Source: Hemileia vastatrix (taxonomy: Eukaryota > Basidiomycota > Pucciniomycetes > Pucciniales > Zaghouaniaceae). From it: DNA of 64,000 bases. The notes beneath the pieces were generated by a model. It was not told the origin of the DNA. It saw nothing but the letters and a program-made list of their open reading frames with translations, and searched no databases. This document shows, piece by piece, positions 51,677-62,058 of this stretch. The DNA is taken from assembly GCA_030280995.1 (NCBI GenBank), contig JASXTE010000005.1, positions 14,620,001 to 14,684,000 of the forward strand. Direction: 5' to 3'. Numbering within the stretch: the first letter of the stretch is position 1; the number at the start of each line of letters is the position of its first letter. The translations under genes and the position numbers were made by a program.

Positions 51677-54600
51677 CCCCCCCTTAATATCAGACCCATG
51701 AGTTTGAGGAGATAAGACAGCTTGACTTTTCCCAAAGATTTTGTAAGAAGATCAGCTACCATGTGTTCAGTTGAAATGTGTTGAAGCTGAAAATGATTTT
51801 TGTTGATGCTTTCAGTAATCCAACAAAGTTGAGTGTCCACATGTTTTGATCTTTGACGGTATCTGAGTGAATCCTTGCATTGTGAAATGGAACTGGCATT
51901 GTCAGCAAGGATTAAAGGTGAAGGTGATTTAGGAATATTGAAGGAAGTAAGTAATTTAGTCAGCCAAATTGCTTCACATCCAGCATCCACAATGCCTCTG
52001 AACTCAGCCTCAGTACTAGAGATAGTGACAACTTGCTGCTTTTTAGAACTCCAGGAAATAGCTCCTCCATTGAGTATGGCAACATACCCTCCAGTTGAGC
52101 GCCTGGTATCAGGATCCCCAGCATAATCAGTGTCAGAGTAAATAAGAGGACAGAGTGATGGATGATTTGGAATTGGGCATTTTCCTCCAAAAGTGAGAGA
52201 TGATGATGAAGTGGCACGCAGATATCTGAAAGTGTGTTTGACAGCAAGCCAGTGTTTGATGCCTGGTTCAATGAGATGTTGAGATAATGCACCAACTGCA
52301 AAAGAGAGATCAGGTCTTGTTGCAACTGACAAATAGTTGAGTGCACCAATAGCAGAGCGGTAATGTTGAAATTTCTGCCTCTAATACCTGACCCATTCCT
52401 TACTCCAGCTTCTTACCATCGTCTCAAGTCATTCTCCTTGCTTATATCCTCTTTTCCTGACCTTTTCCGCCGAGGAACTTCAAAGATACGAGCTCCAGCA
52501 TCAAGAACAACATTTCTTTCCCACCCGGAGTCAATGTATTGATTCTGGACCTCGAGGACGTGTTTCTTTACCTGGAGTGTGAATCTTTTCCCCGGCTTGG
52601 AACTTTTTCCTTGGATGTGAACCTGTCTCTTTTTCTGTATTGTAGTTTAGTAGTTTTGTCGACGTCGTGTTAGTTTCTATTGTTTTGGATGGTGGACTTT
52701 GTCATATAATGAGCCCTCTCTTTGCCATTTCCGTTTTCCCCATCCAAATCTTTTTCTTTCTCTTTCTCTCTATTCTCTTTATCCCTTCCACTGCTTCTTC
52801 CTGTCCACTGCTTTCCCTTTTGGCCGCATCTGACAGTCTTTGCACTGTGTGGGGAGAATAGAGTCTTTTGTCCAGGTTCTTTCCTTTTCTTTTCTGTTAT
52901 CTTTTCTCTGATTCTTTTAGTCCTAACCACAGCAGCTCACACTTGTGTCCCTTATAGTTTTAGCACACGCTTTGTTGTAGTTACTTGTTGTTGTAAGGTG
53001 CACAGTTGCTGATTGACCTGTGTTTAGGTATGTTTGTTTTTGCAATGATATCCAAATCTTTTTCTTTCTCTTTCTCTCTATTCTCTTTATCCCTTCCACT
53101 GCTTCTTCCTGTCCACTGCTTTCCCTTTTGGCCGCATCTGACAGTCTTTGCACTGTGTGGGGAGAATAGAGTCTTTTGTCCAGTTTTAGCACACGCTTTG
53201 TTGTAGTTACTTGTTGTTGTAAGGTGCACAGTTGCTGATTGACCTGTGTTTAGCTTTCCTTTGTGCTAAAACTTCTACAGGTAATTGATTTTTAGAGCAT
53301 TGAATTCAGCAATTTCTTCACTGGTTGCTTTGACAGGATAATCATTTGGGGATAAGGGAGTAAGACAGGGATTGCAGTTGGCCATATTCCAGTTGGACAA
53401 AACTTTTTCAGCATAAGAATCTTGTGATAAAGAAAGAGTACGTGCTGTTCTGTTCCTGGTGAGACGCATTCCCAAAATCCAAGTGGCAGGACCAAGATCA
53501 TCCATCTCAAATTCAGTTTTGATTTTGTCTTTGAACCAAAGAAAATGATTACCAGTAATGACCATATCATCAACATGAAGATAAATGATACAGATTTGTG
53601 ATTTGTTTCTCCAAACATACACACACTGATCACACTTAAGGGGGGAGAAGTTGAGCTTGCACAAGTAGTCATTTATACGTGAATTCCAGCAAAAGGGAGC
53701 TTGTTTGATGCCATAAAGAGGACGCAACAATTGGCAAACTTTACCTTCATTTCCAGCAGTTAATGTTCCTTCAGGCTGTTCCATATAAACAGTTTCATTT
53801 AAGTTTCCCTGGAGAAAAGCTGCCACTACATCCATTTGATGAACATCCCAGTCAAAATAAGCTGCTAAAGAAAGAATGGTCCTGAGAGAAGTGATCCGTC
53901 CAGTGGGTGCAAAAGTTTCATGAAAATCTATTCCTAGGATTTGAGAATATCCTTTTGCTACACAACGGGCTTTGAACTTGGAAACACCACCATCAGCATT
54001 AGGTTTAACCCTGAAAACCCACCTGCAGCCAATTACATTAGCTTTTTCAGGCCTGGGAACAATTTTCCAAGTGTTACAACGCTGAAGTGCTTGATGTTCA
54101 TGTTTCACAGCCTCTGCCCATTCTGCTGAATATTTGGAATAGATTGCTTGCTTATAACACTGGGGTTCAGGAATTTCATGAGCTAGCAAGGGAGCTTCTA
54201 GAGAGAAAGCAAAGGCATTTGCTGCATATAACCCAAGAGGATCAGGAGAATCAGAGTAGGAATCATGTTGATAATGATCATAATAAATCTGACGTAAATG
54301 TTCAGGAGTGGATGTTTCAGCTGAAGAGTTGTCAGAATAACTGGGGGATTGTGATGAGGGAACATAATCAGGATCTGCTGGATTGTCTGGCTCAATTGAT
54401 GAATATGATGGATCAGATTGACTGGAACCTTCTTCATCTGGGACATTGGAATGAGGTAATCTTGTTAAGTGGCCAGGTGAAGGACAAGGAGTTGAATTGG
54501 AAGGTGTGCCTGACATGTGAAAATCAGAGGAAGAAGAAGAAGAATTATCTTCAGAATGTGAATCAGAAGTGTTTCCTGAGGATGGATCAGGAGTTGGAGA

Positions 54601-57048
54601 CTCAGAAGGAGATTGAGCTGGAGAAAAGGAAAGGCCAGGTGTTGGAAGTGGTTGACTGTCATGAATTTGATCTGGAATTTGCTTCATCAGTTGTGACCAT
54701 TGAGGGCGCTTAAATCTGGAGTCAAGAAAGGGGAAGAAATTTTCATTGAAGGCCACAGATTTGGCAATAACAATCTTTTTAAGCTCAAGGTCCCAAACAC
54801 GATAATTTGTTGTTCCAACTTCATATCCAAGCATGACACACTTTCTGGCATTAGCTGAAAACTTTCCAGGACGTTGATGTTTATCAAGGAAAGCATAGCA
54901 AGCACAACCAAAAACTCTGAGGTGTGAAACTCTGGGTTTGGATTTATTCCAGGCTTCAAAAGGAGTTGATTTGTTTTGAAGAGCTTTGGTTGGTAATCTG
55001 TTTTCAAGATATACTGCTGTTTTAACTGCTTCAGACCATAGGTGAATTGGTGCATTAGAATGAAACATCATGGTTTTGGATTTTTCAGTGGTAATACGGT
55101 TTCCTCTCTCAGAAATTGGATTTTGTTGGGGAGTGTAAGGAGCCGTAACTTGAAGAGCAATGCCATGTTGTTTAAGAAAGTTGACCAGACTAGAGTTGAT
55201 ATACTCACCACCACCGTCACAAACAAGCTTTTTGATTTTGAAGCCAGATTGCAGCTCTACAGATGCCTTATATTCCAAGAAATATTTGAATACTTGGGCT
55301 TTTGAGGAAAGAAGGTAAACATGACGGTATGAAGTGGCCTGATCAGTGAACTTAAGGTAATACTGAGAACCATCAAAAGAAGGAGGCTGAATTTTCCCAG
55401 ATAAATCTGTGTGGACAACTTCAAGAGGATTTTTGGCAACAGGCAACTGGCCAGGAAAGGAAGCATGGGTTTGTTTACCCAACACACACGGTTCACAAAA
55501 ATGCATTTCAGAGTCAGACAAACTAGAACTAGATACATCAGATGCCATTCCATTAAAAAGTTTTTGAATATATGGGGCGTAGGGATGTCCTAATCTGTTG
55601 TGCCAGAGAGTTAGAGACTGACTTGAAGCTTTTGCATAGAGAGCTGAGGAATTAGGGGGAGACATGCCTTGTGGAACCACAGAAACTTCAAATAATGAAT
55701 TGGAGATGACTCCTCCCATATAATTCTTTCCATTACGTGAAATAATGAAGTTTGATGTAGGATTAACTGGTGCAGGGATGAGAAGACAACCAGTTCTCCA
55801 AAGACGTCCCAGGGAGATGAGATTCCTTCCAAGATCAGGGACATAAAGAGCATCAGAAAAGAAAACTTTTCCTTCCATTCCTCCAGAAGCAGCAACAGTT
55901 CCTTTTCCAGTTGCATAGATTGATTTCCCAATACCAGCAAGTTGAATTCGAATGTTGACAGGTTGAAAACTGATAAAACTGTCTCTGTTGTTAAACATAT
56001 GACAGCTGGCCCCAGAATCAATAATTGGAGAAAGGTTTGAGGAATGAGAAGCCATGGAAGCAGAAGCGTTGATAATGCAGTCAGAATTTGATTTTTCAGA
56101 CAAACAGGCAACAGCTGTAAAAAGAAATTCTTCATCAGAAGGGAAGACAAAAGCACAATTGGCCGTGACATCAGGTTGTTCTTCCTGAGGAGGGGGAACA
56201 GGAGTTGCTTTGTTGGAATTGTCCTTTGATGGGGCAGCTGAGTTGGCTTGGTTCTTCTTGGGACGGAGTTCAGGATGTTGAACAAAGCAATGATTGTCAT
56301 CATGTCCAACATTTTGACCATGAACAGAACATGAGAGTTTGCTGCGTGCCTTGGATTTGGATGATTTTGATGATTTAGCTGAGGCAGAGTGAGCATTGAC
56401 ATTTGACATAGCATTGTGAAATTCATCAACAACTTTGTCATCAGCAGCGTAATCCAGGAAAGAAGATAAAACATCATCCAGATGCAGGTGATCAATTTCC
56501 TGTCTGTCTCTGGTGAGCAAACCACGCCAATGTTTGAAGGAGGGTGGAAGAGTGGCAAAAAAGAGATAAATAAGAATTTCCTGGGGAATGATGAGCCCAG
56601 AACGGATCATATGGAAGTTAATGCTTTTGAATGCATCAACATGAGTTTTGGGGTCTCCTCCTTCAGAAAGAGAAAGAGTAACCATAGAGAGAAAGTGAGA
56701 AATCCGTGATCCAACTTTATTGCTGGCGTGTCTTCTTGCAAGAACAGACCACATTTGAGCAGAGGTGTGGCAAGTGTTGACCAGCTTCTTGTTAACATCA
56801 TCCAATCTGGTGATGATTTCATACCTGCACCTGGTGTCATTTTTGATCCATAAAGCAAGTTGAGCTTTGATTTCAGCGTCTGAAGGTGAACCATCATTGT
56901 GAGGAACAGGGGCAGGGACTTGTCCAGAAACAATGCCAAAAAGATCCAGAACTTCAAAGTGAAGACGCATAATGTGTTCCCAGGTGTCATAGGATTTGTC
57001 AGTGAGAGGGGTGACCATAACCTTACTTGAATCCTGATTGAAGGCCAT
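51649..57048 (-). pseudogene. Copia gag-pol polyprotein of element VIII, split by a solo LTR
   Basis: Residues 1 to about 1258 are read from 57048 down to 53280. The frame is interrupted by the solo LTR 52364-53279 and continues from 52363 to 51649 with the rest of RNase H. Only the insertion appears to break it. Phe3, Lys18 and Ser142 are private. The serine run near residue 836 is two residues shorter, as in element II, placing II and VIII in one subfamily. The solo LTR falls between the reverse transcriptase and the catalytic RNase H acids. Confidence 0.9.
52364..53279 (+). repeat. Solo LTR (TSD GGTAA)
   Basis: A complete 916-bp forward LTR with no internal region. It is flanked by GGTAA at 52359-52363 and 53280-53284 and sits inside the element VIII polyprotein. 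It formed by recombination between the two LTRs of a once complete element. Both tandem units are present, with junction AT. Confidence 0.96.
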
Positions 57049-57192
57049 GATTTGGTCGAGTCAACAGCAAAGATTTGGAGAGAAAGAAGATGAGATGTGA
57101 AGAGGGTGATCCAAAATCTGAGAGAAAAGGCTGTTTTATTGTCCAGTAAGCGGTTTTGTTGTAAGTATTCTTGAGAGAGGTGCTTTAGGCAA

Positions 57193-57206
57193 CTGGGCCC
57201 ATAACC
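57193..57206 (-). other. Primer-binding site of element VIII
   Basis: CTGGGCCCATAACC on the plus strand directly before the 5' LTR. Confidence 0.8.
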
Positions 57207-58122
57207 TGTAGAAGTTTTAGCACAAAGGAAAGCTAAACACAGGTCAATCAGCAACTGTGCACCTTACAACAACAAGTAACTACAACAAAGCGTGTGCTAA
57301 AACTGGACAAAAGACTCTATTCTCCCCACACAGTGCAAAGACTGTCAGATGCGGCCAAAAGAGAAAGCAGTGGACAGGAAGAAGCAGTGGAAGGGATAAA
57401 GAGAATAGAGAAAATAAGAAAGAAAAAGATTTGGATTTCATTGCAAAAACAAACATACCTAAACACAGGTCAATCAGCAACTGTGCACCTTACAACAACA
57501 AGTAACTACAACAAAGCGTGTGCTAAAACTATAAGGGACACAAGTGTGAGCTGCTGTGGTTAGGACTAAAAGAATTAGAGAAAAGATAACAGAAAAGAAA
57601 AGGAAAGAACCTGGACAAAAGACTCTATTCTCCCCACACAGTGCAAAGACTGTCAGATGCGGCCAAAAGGGAAAGCAGTGGACAGGAAGAAGCAGTGGAA
57701 GGGATAAAGAGAATAGAGAAAATAAGAAAGAAAAAGATTTGGATGGGGAAAACGGAAATGGCAAAGAGAGGCCTCATTATATGACAAAGTCCACCATCCA
57801 AAACAATAGAAACTAACACGACGTCGACAAAACTACTAAACTACAATACAGAAAAAGAGACAGGTTCACATCCAAAGAAAAAGTTCTCAGCCGGGGAAAA
57901 GATTCACACTCCAGGTAAAGAAACACGTCCTCGAGGTCCAGAATCAATACATTGACTCCGGGTGGGAAAGAAATGTTGTTCTTGATGCTGGAGCTCGTAT
58001 CTTTGAAGTTCCTCGGCGGAAAAGGTCAGGAAAAGAGGATATGAGCAAGGAGAATGACTTGAGACGATGGTAAGAAGCTGGAGTAAGGAATGGGTCAGGT
58101 ATTAGAGGCAGAAATTTCAACA
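57207..58122 (-). repeat. 5' LTR of element VIII
   Basis: 916 bp with both units. One base differs between units (AAAAGAGAAAG in the second, AAAAGGGAAAG in the first), a change after insertion. Confidence 0.95.
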
Positions 58123-58127
58123 AGGTT

Positions 58128-58383
58128 CACATCCAAGGAAAAAGTTCTCAGCCGGGGAAAAGATTCACACTCCAGCTAAAGAAACACGTCCTCGAGGTCC
58201 AGAATCAATACATTGACTCTGGGTGGGAAAGAAATGTTGTTCTTGATGCTGGAGCTCGTATCTTTGAATTTCCTTGGTGGAAAAAGTCAGGAAAGGAGGA
58301 TATGAGCAAGGAGAATGACTTGAGACAATGGTAAGAAGCTGGAGTAAGGAATGGGTCAGGTATTAGAGGCAGAAATTTCAACA
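58128..58383 (-). repeat. 3' LTR of remnant IX, part 2
   Basis: Continuation of 50409-50760 beyond element VIII. It is diverged, with CCAGCTAAAG, GACTCTGGG and TTCCTTGGTGG where other copies have CCAGGTAAAG, GACTCCGGG and TTCCTCGGCGG. It ends TTTCAACA before CCCCCCCTT. Confidence 0.9.
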
Positions 58384-59122
58384 CCCCCCCTTAATATCAG
58401 ACCCATGAGTTTGAGGAGATAAGACAGCTTGACTTTTCCCAAAGATTTTGTAAGAAGATCAGCCACGATGTGTTCAGTTGAAATGTGTTGAAGCTGAAAA
58501 TGATTTTTGTTGATTCTTTCAGTAATCCAACAAAGTTGAGTGTCCACATGTTTTGATCTTTGACGGTATCTGAGTGAATCCTTGCATTGTGAAATGGAAC
58601 TGGCATTGTCAGCAAGGATTAAAGGTGAAGGTGATTTAGGAATATTGAAGGAAGTAAGTAATTTAGTCAGCCAGATTGCTTCACATCCAGCATCCACAAT
58701 GCCTCTGAACTCAGCTTCAGTACTAGAGATAGTGACAACTTGCTGCTTTTTAGAACTCCAGGAAATAGCTCCTCCATTGAGTATGGCAACATACCCTCCA
58801 GTTGAGCGCCTGGTATCAGGATCCCCAGTATAATCAGTGTCAGAGTAAATAAGAGGACAGAGTGATGGATGATTTGGAATTGGGCATTTCCCTCCAAAAG
58901 TGAGAGATGATGATGAAGTGGCACGCAGATATCTGAAAGTGTGTTTGACAGCAAGCCAGTGTTTGATACCTGGTTCAATGAGATGTTGAGATAATGCACC
59001 AACTGCAAAAGAGAGATCAGGTCTTTTTGAAACAGACAAATAGTTGAGTGCACCAATAGCAGAGCGGTAATTGATTTTCAGAGCATTGAATTCAGCAATT
59101 TCCTCACTGGTTGCTTTGACAG
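58356..59122 (-). pseudogene. Copia RNase H fragment of remnant IX
   Basis: The last ~250 residues of the polyprotein, from just after the reverse transcriptase to the stop in the LTR. Several private changes are seen, including Thr for Ala beside the catalytic Asp (SDTDYTGD) and Ile for Met in the EHIVAD stretch. It ends abruptly at GCTTTGACAG, where an LTR end (TGTAGAAG, 59123) is joined, so everything upstream was deleted. Confidence 0.88.
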
Positions 59123-59547
59123 TGTAGAAGTTTTAGCACAAAGGAAAGCTAAACACAGGTCAATCAGCAACTGTGCACCTTACAACAGCAAGTAACTACA
59201 ACAAAGCGTGTGCTAAAACTGGACAAAAGACTCTATTCTCCCCACACAGTGCAAAGACTGTCAGATGCAGCCAAAAGGGAAAGCAGTGGACAGGAAGGAG
59301 CAGTGGAAGGGATAAAGAGAATAGAGAGAAAGAGAAAGAAAATTATTTGGATGTCATTGCAAAAACAAACATACCTAAACACAGGTTAATCAGCAACTGT
59401 GCACCTTACAACAACAAGTAACTACAACAAAGCGTGTGCTAAAACTATAAGGGACACAAGTGTGAGTTGCTGTGGTTAGGACTATTAGAATTAGAGAAAA
59501 GATAACAGAAAATAAAAGGAAAGAACCTGGACAAAAGACTCTATTCT
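59123..59547 (-). repeat. Truncated 5' LTR of remnant IX
   Basis: It starts TGTAGAAG and contains the second unit, linker, first unit part B, the 82-bp segment and the first bases of part A. It then breaks at CTCTATTCT against the inverted-repeat arm. The junction dinucleotide is AC. The U3 part is missing. Confidence 0.88.
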
Positions 59548-59585
59548 TGTCAGCCAGGCTATTCCAGGAGTCCAGTAAATGATAT
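59548..59585 (-). repeat. Right arm of the 38-bp inverted repeat
   Basis: Reverse complement of positions 1-38 with one mismatch (ATGATA here against the complement ATGATG). Non-copia AT-rich DNA follows outside it. Confidence 0.7.
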
Positions 59586-59954
59586 ATAAATTATAAAACC
59601 TTAAAGAGTGGGTAAAACTTGTATTTAATGAATATAACTTAATATTTTATTACATAATGAAATTATATAAGAATTTTATTATATACAAATGTTACATTAA
59701 ATTTATTGGTTATATATATTTTTATATACAATTAAATTGAGCATAATATAATATATTCTACAAATAATGGCGCATTTTTATATATTTAATAATTATAAAT
59801 TTATATTTAATTAATTAAAAAACATATATTATAATTACAAGTGTAAATTTGATTTATAATATATTTAAATTAATTACTTAAATTTATATATTAACTAATA
59901 CCTCTCATATGACACTAAACAATTATTAAGGACGCTTCTTTTGACCCTTAATTG
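59586..59954. other. AT-rich spacer without recognisable genes
   Basis: Mostly A and T with many short ATATAT/TTAATT runs. No open frame, tRNA or repeat could be supported. It marks the change from copia DNA to the gypsy-type element. Confidence 0.6.
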
Positions 59955-60309
59955 TGTTAGAAAAAACAAATAAATTAATTTGAACTAAATTGAGATTAAT
60001 TGATTGTTTTGTTGTGTCAAATTATTTTTTGTTTCACTTAAAATGTCCTCTAATCAGGATGTACCATCTGTTGGGAATTATATTTCTCATAGTTCCTATG
60101 TTTCCACTCTTGTTTAGTTATTTACTATTGTCACTTACTGATTTGGGAATTAATGGCGGGGAAATTGGATTCTTAATTGGGCTTTTAATTAATTGTTTCA
60201 TGTTTTTCTCTATATTGTTATGTTTCATTTACTCTTTTGATATATTTGTTTTATTCCAGTCTAATCATTGTATTTACAAAGAGAGTAGCGCTTCAGAGGA
60301 CCCATTGCC

Positions 60310-60317
60310 TATAAAAG
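60310..60317 (+). promoter_or_regulatory. TATA box of the gypsy-type element
   Basis: TATAAAAG in a GC-richer context, about 1.07 kb before the Gag start. It is the clearest promoter-like motif in the right part of the window. Confidence 0.5.
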
Positions 60318-60570
60318 GGCCTTGGATAATCCCCTGTAGCCTCATCACTTATTATACACTCAACAATTTAAATACAATTTTTATATTACGTTTATATTCT
60401 TTTATTAGTAATAAAATTCTAATTAAAATTTTATATAACAATTTAAAGGTTGCTTTAAGTCTGATAGTAATTATTTTGGTTGCCGCGCAGAACTCTTACT
60501 TATATAACATTGATATTAATAAAACCAAGTTGTTGTCACCTCCCAGCTCACTTATCGTTGTTTTTCTCTC

Positions 60571-60576
60571 AATAAA
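60571..60576 (+). terminator. Possible polyadenylation signal
   Basis: AATAAA, about 260 nt after the TATA box and within the candidate LTR; weak evidence in AT-rich DNA. Confidence 0.3.
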
Positions 60577-60685
60577 TTAAATAATTTTATTAAATTTTAT
60601 TTTTTATTACCCATACTCCTTTCCTCCTTCTCCTCCTCTCATTCCTTCTTCTATTTTTCTCCTTCTTCTAGACGACCGGCCGACA

Positions 60686-61376
60686 ACTGGGGGCCTTTCC
60701 AAACGACGACGACGATCGAAGCCTGGCGACGAACGACAAAACGCACGGACCACCTAGCAAAACGAAACTTTTGCCGCGACTGTGTTTCGAACTTGGGTTC
60801 GACATCTTAGGTTTATATAATATTAATTTTTATATTATTTTGAAGTGATTTTTCGATCACTATAGTAAGTTCACCTTTGCGCCTCTCACTCATATTACTA
60901 TATTTTTATTGCAATAACAGTGATTGTGGCTTAATTGCTGATTCACTGAGTGTAAGTGTTCAATTTTTAAAAAATTTTTTTTTCCTAGTTGACCATTATA
61001 GAGTGTTAAATCCTCTTAGTCCTAGAAGAATTGACATTATTATTAATACAAATTGAATTATTAATTTAATTTTTTTTTTATTAATTAATTATTGTTAATT
61101 TTGGTTGACTTAAGACATTGTGCTTAGTCCCAATATATTGCCATATTTAATATTGGTAATTAATTGGTTGAATTAACTAATTTGTTATTCCCAATTTAAA
61201 CTTGCAATCCATTTTTTTAAAAAATTAATTTTTTTAATTATTACTTTATATTGAAAGTTATTTTTTCTATAATTTAATTAATTAAAAAATTTTTTTATAT
61301 TATTTGGAGCAATTATTGACTAACTTTGATTATTTTTTTATAAAGTACAAAGTAAAATATAAATCTTCCCACTGGA
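60686..61376 (+). other. Leader of the gypsy-type element
   Basis: A GC-richer stretch with CGACGA repeats (60690-60800) is followed by AT-rich DNA up to the Gag ATG. No gene is seen. It probably carries primer-binding and packaging signals, but none could be identified. Confidence 0.4.
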
Positions 61377-62058
61377 ATGTCCAACAATTTGGCAGAAAAA
61401 ATGGATAACATGCAAGTGGATGAGATAGAAATTGACTATGATGCTGACACTGTAAGTTCTTCTAAAGTTGGTCATAAAAAATCTTATGTTAACACAAAGA
61501 ATTCTCATACTGCAGGATGTGGAAATGACAGGAAATGCAAACAAACCAAACCCCCTTCCCCCAGTACCACAGAAGGAAGTAAAGCCTCTAGTGCCTCAAG
61601 AAGGTCTTCCAAAAGGCTTCAAAATAAAAAAGCTTCCTCTGCCACAACAAATCAGCAACCTCTCCAGTCATATAAAAGAGTTGAAGACAGAAAATATGAC
61701 GTACAAAGCAAAGGTAGACACATTGTGGGATCAGGTCCAAGAACTCAGGAACCAGATTCAGGCCCAGGCCCCTCCTCAATTGCCTCCCAATCAGCTTCAA
61801 TTTCAGGCTCAACCTTCACAGCCACCCAGCTCAACCATCCAAAATCCAAATACTATGGAAGTAGAGCAATGGAAATGGGATTATCTAATGAGTCACTACC
61901 AACAGAATGTGCAACACCCTCCTCATCATCAGCCTGGCCCATCCAGAACACCCAATTTCCATCCACCTCCTCATCCCTACCAACAAAGCAGGAGAAAGAA
62001 GGCCCAAGCACAATCACAAACCCAGTCCCAGGGGAAGTTTCCTCCTCTGCCATGGTAA
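61377..62058 (+). CDS. Overlapping spliced frame: small coiled-coil, Pro/Gln-rich protein
   Basis: The same ATG (61377-61451) can be joined by a GT-AG intron (61452-61515) to a second frame open to the TAA at 62056. The predicted product is about 205 residues. It is acidic at the start, then has a heptad-patterned segment (HIKELKTENMTYKAK onward) and a long Pro/Gln/His-rich tail ending PLPW. The segment looks more protein-like than a chance frame. It could be an accessory product made by splicing. The alternative is that this is the ancestral Gag N-terminus and the long frame is fortuitously open. Confidence 0.5.

Larger units (their letters stand above)
50761..58122 (-). mobile_element. Copia element VIII with a solo LTR inside (TSD AGGTT)
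   Basis: The 3' LTR is 50761-51676, the primer-binding site 57193-57206 and the 5' LTR 57207-58122. AGGTT is at 50756-50760 and 58123-58127. Leaving out the solo LTR and one GGTAA, the element is about 6440 bp. Both LTRs share the variant GAGAAAATAAG in both units, a private mark of this copy. Confidence 0.96.
50409..59547 (-). mobile_element. Old copia remnant IX, hosting element VIII
   Basis: The 3' LTR is in two parts (50409-50760 and 58128-58383), interrupted by element VIII. A short internal piece lies at 58384-59122, and a truncated LTR at 59123-59547 ends at the right inverted-repeat arm. Most of the internal region is deleted. It shows more substitutions than the other copies, so it is among the oldest insertions here. 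Confidence 0.82.
59955..60685 (+). repeat. Candidate 5' LTR of a Ty3/gypsy-type element
   Basis: It starts TGTTAG and may end CCGACA. It contains a TATA box (60310) and AATAAA (60571) in the order expected of an LTR, and lies upstream of a gypsy Gag frame. The boundaries are guesses: no second copy is in the window, and no primer-binding site can be named securely (a TGG occurs at 60688). A 196-codon AT-rich open frame across it is probably chance. Confidence 0.35.

Noticed and set aside
2421..59547. CRISPR-like or satellite arrays
   Set aside because: The repeats are LTR units and element copies with TSDs; there is no regular spacer pattern.
59990..60580. 196-codon hydrophobic frame in AT-rich DNA
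   Set aside because: Its residues (Ile, Leu, Phe) are those expected from AT-rich sequence, and it spans the TATA box and the AATAAA of the candidate LTR. Kept only as unlikely.
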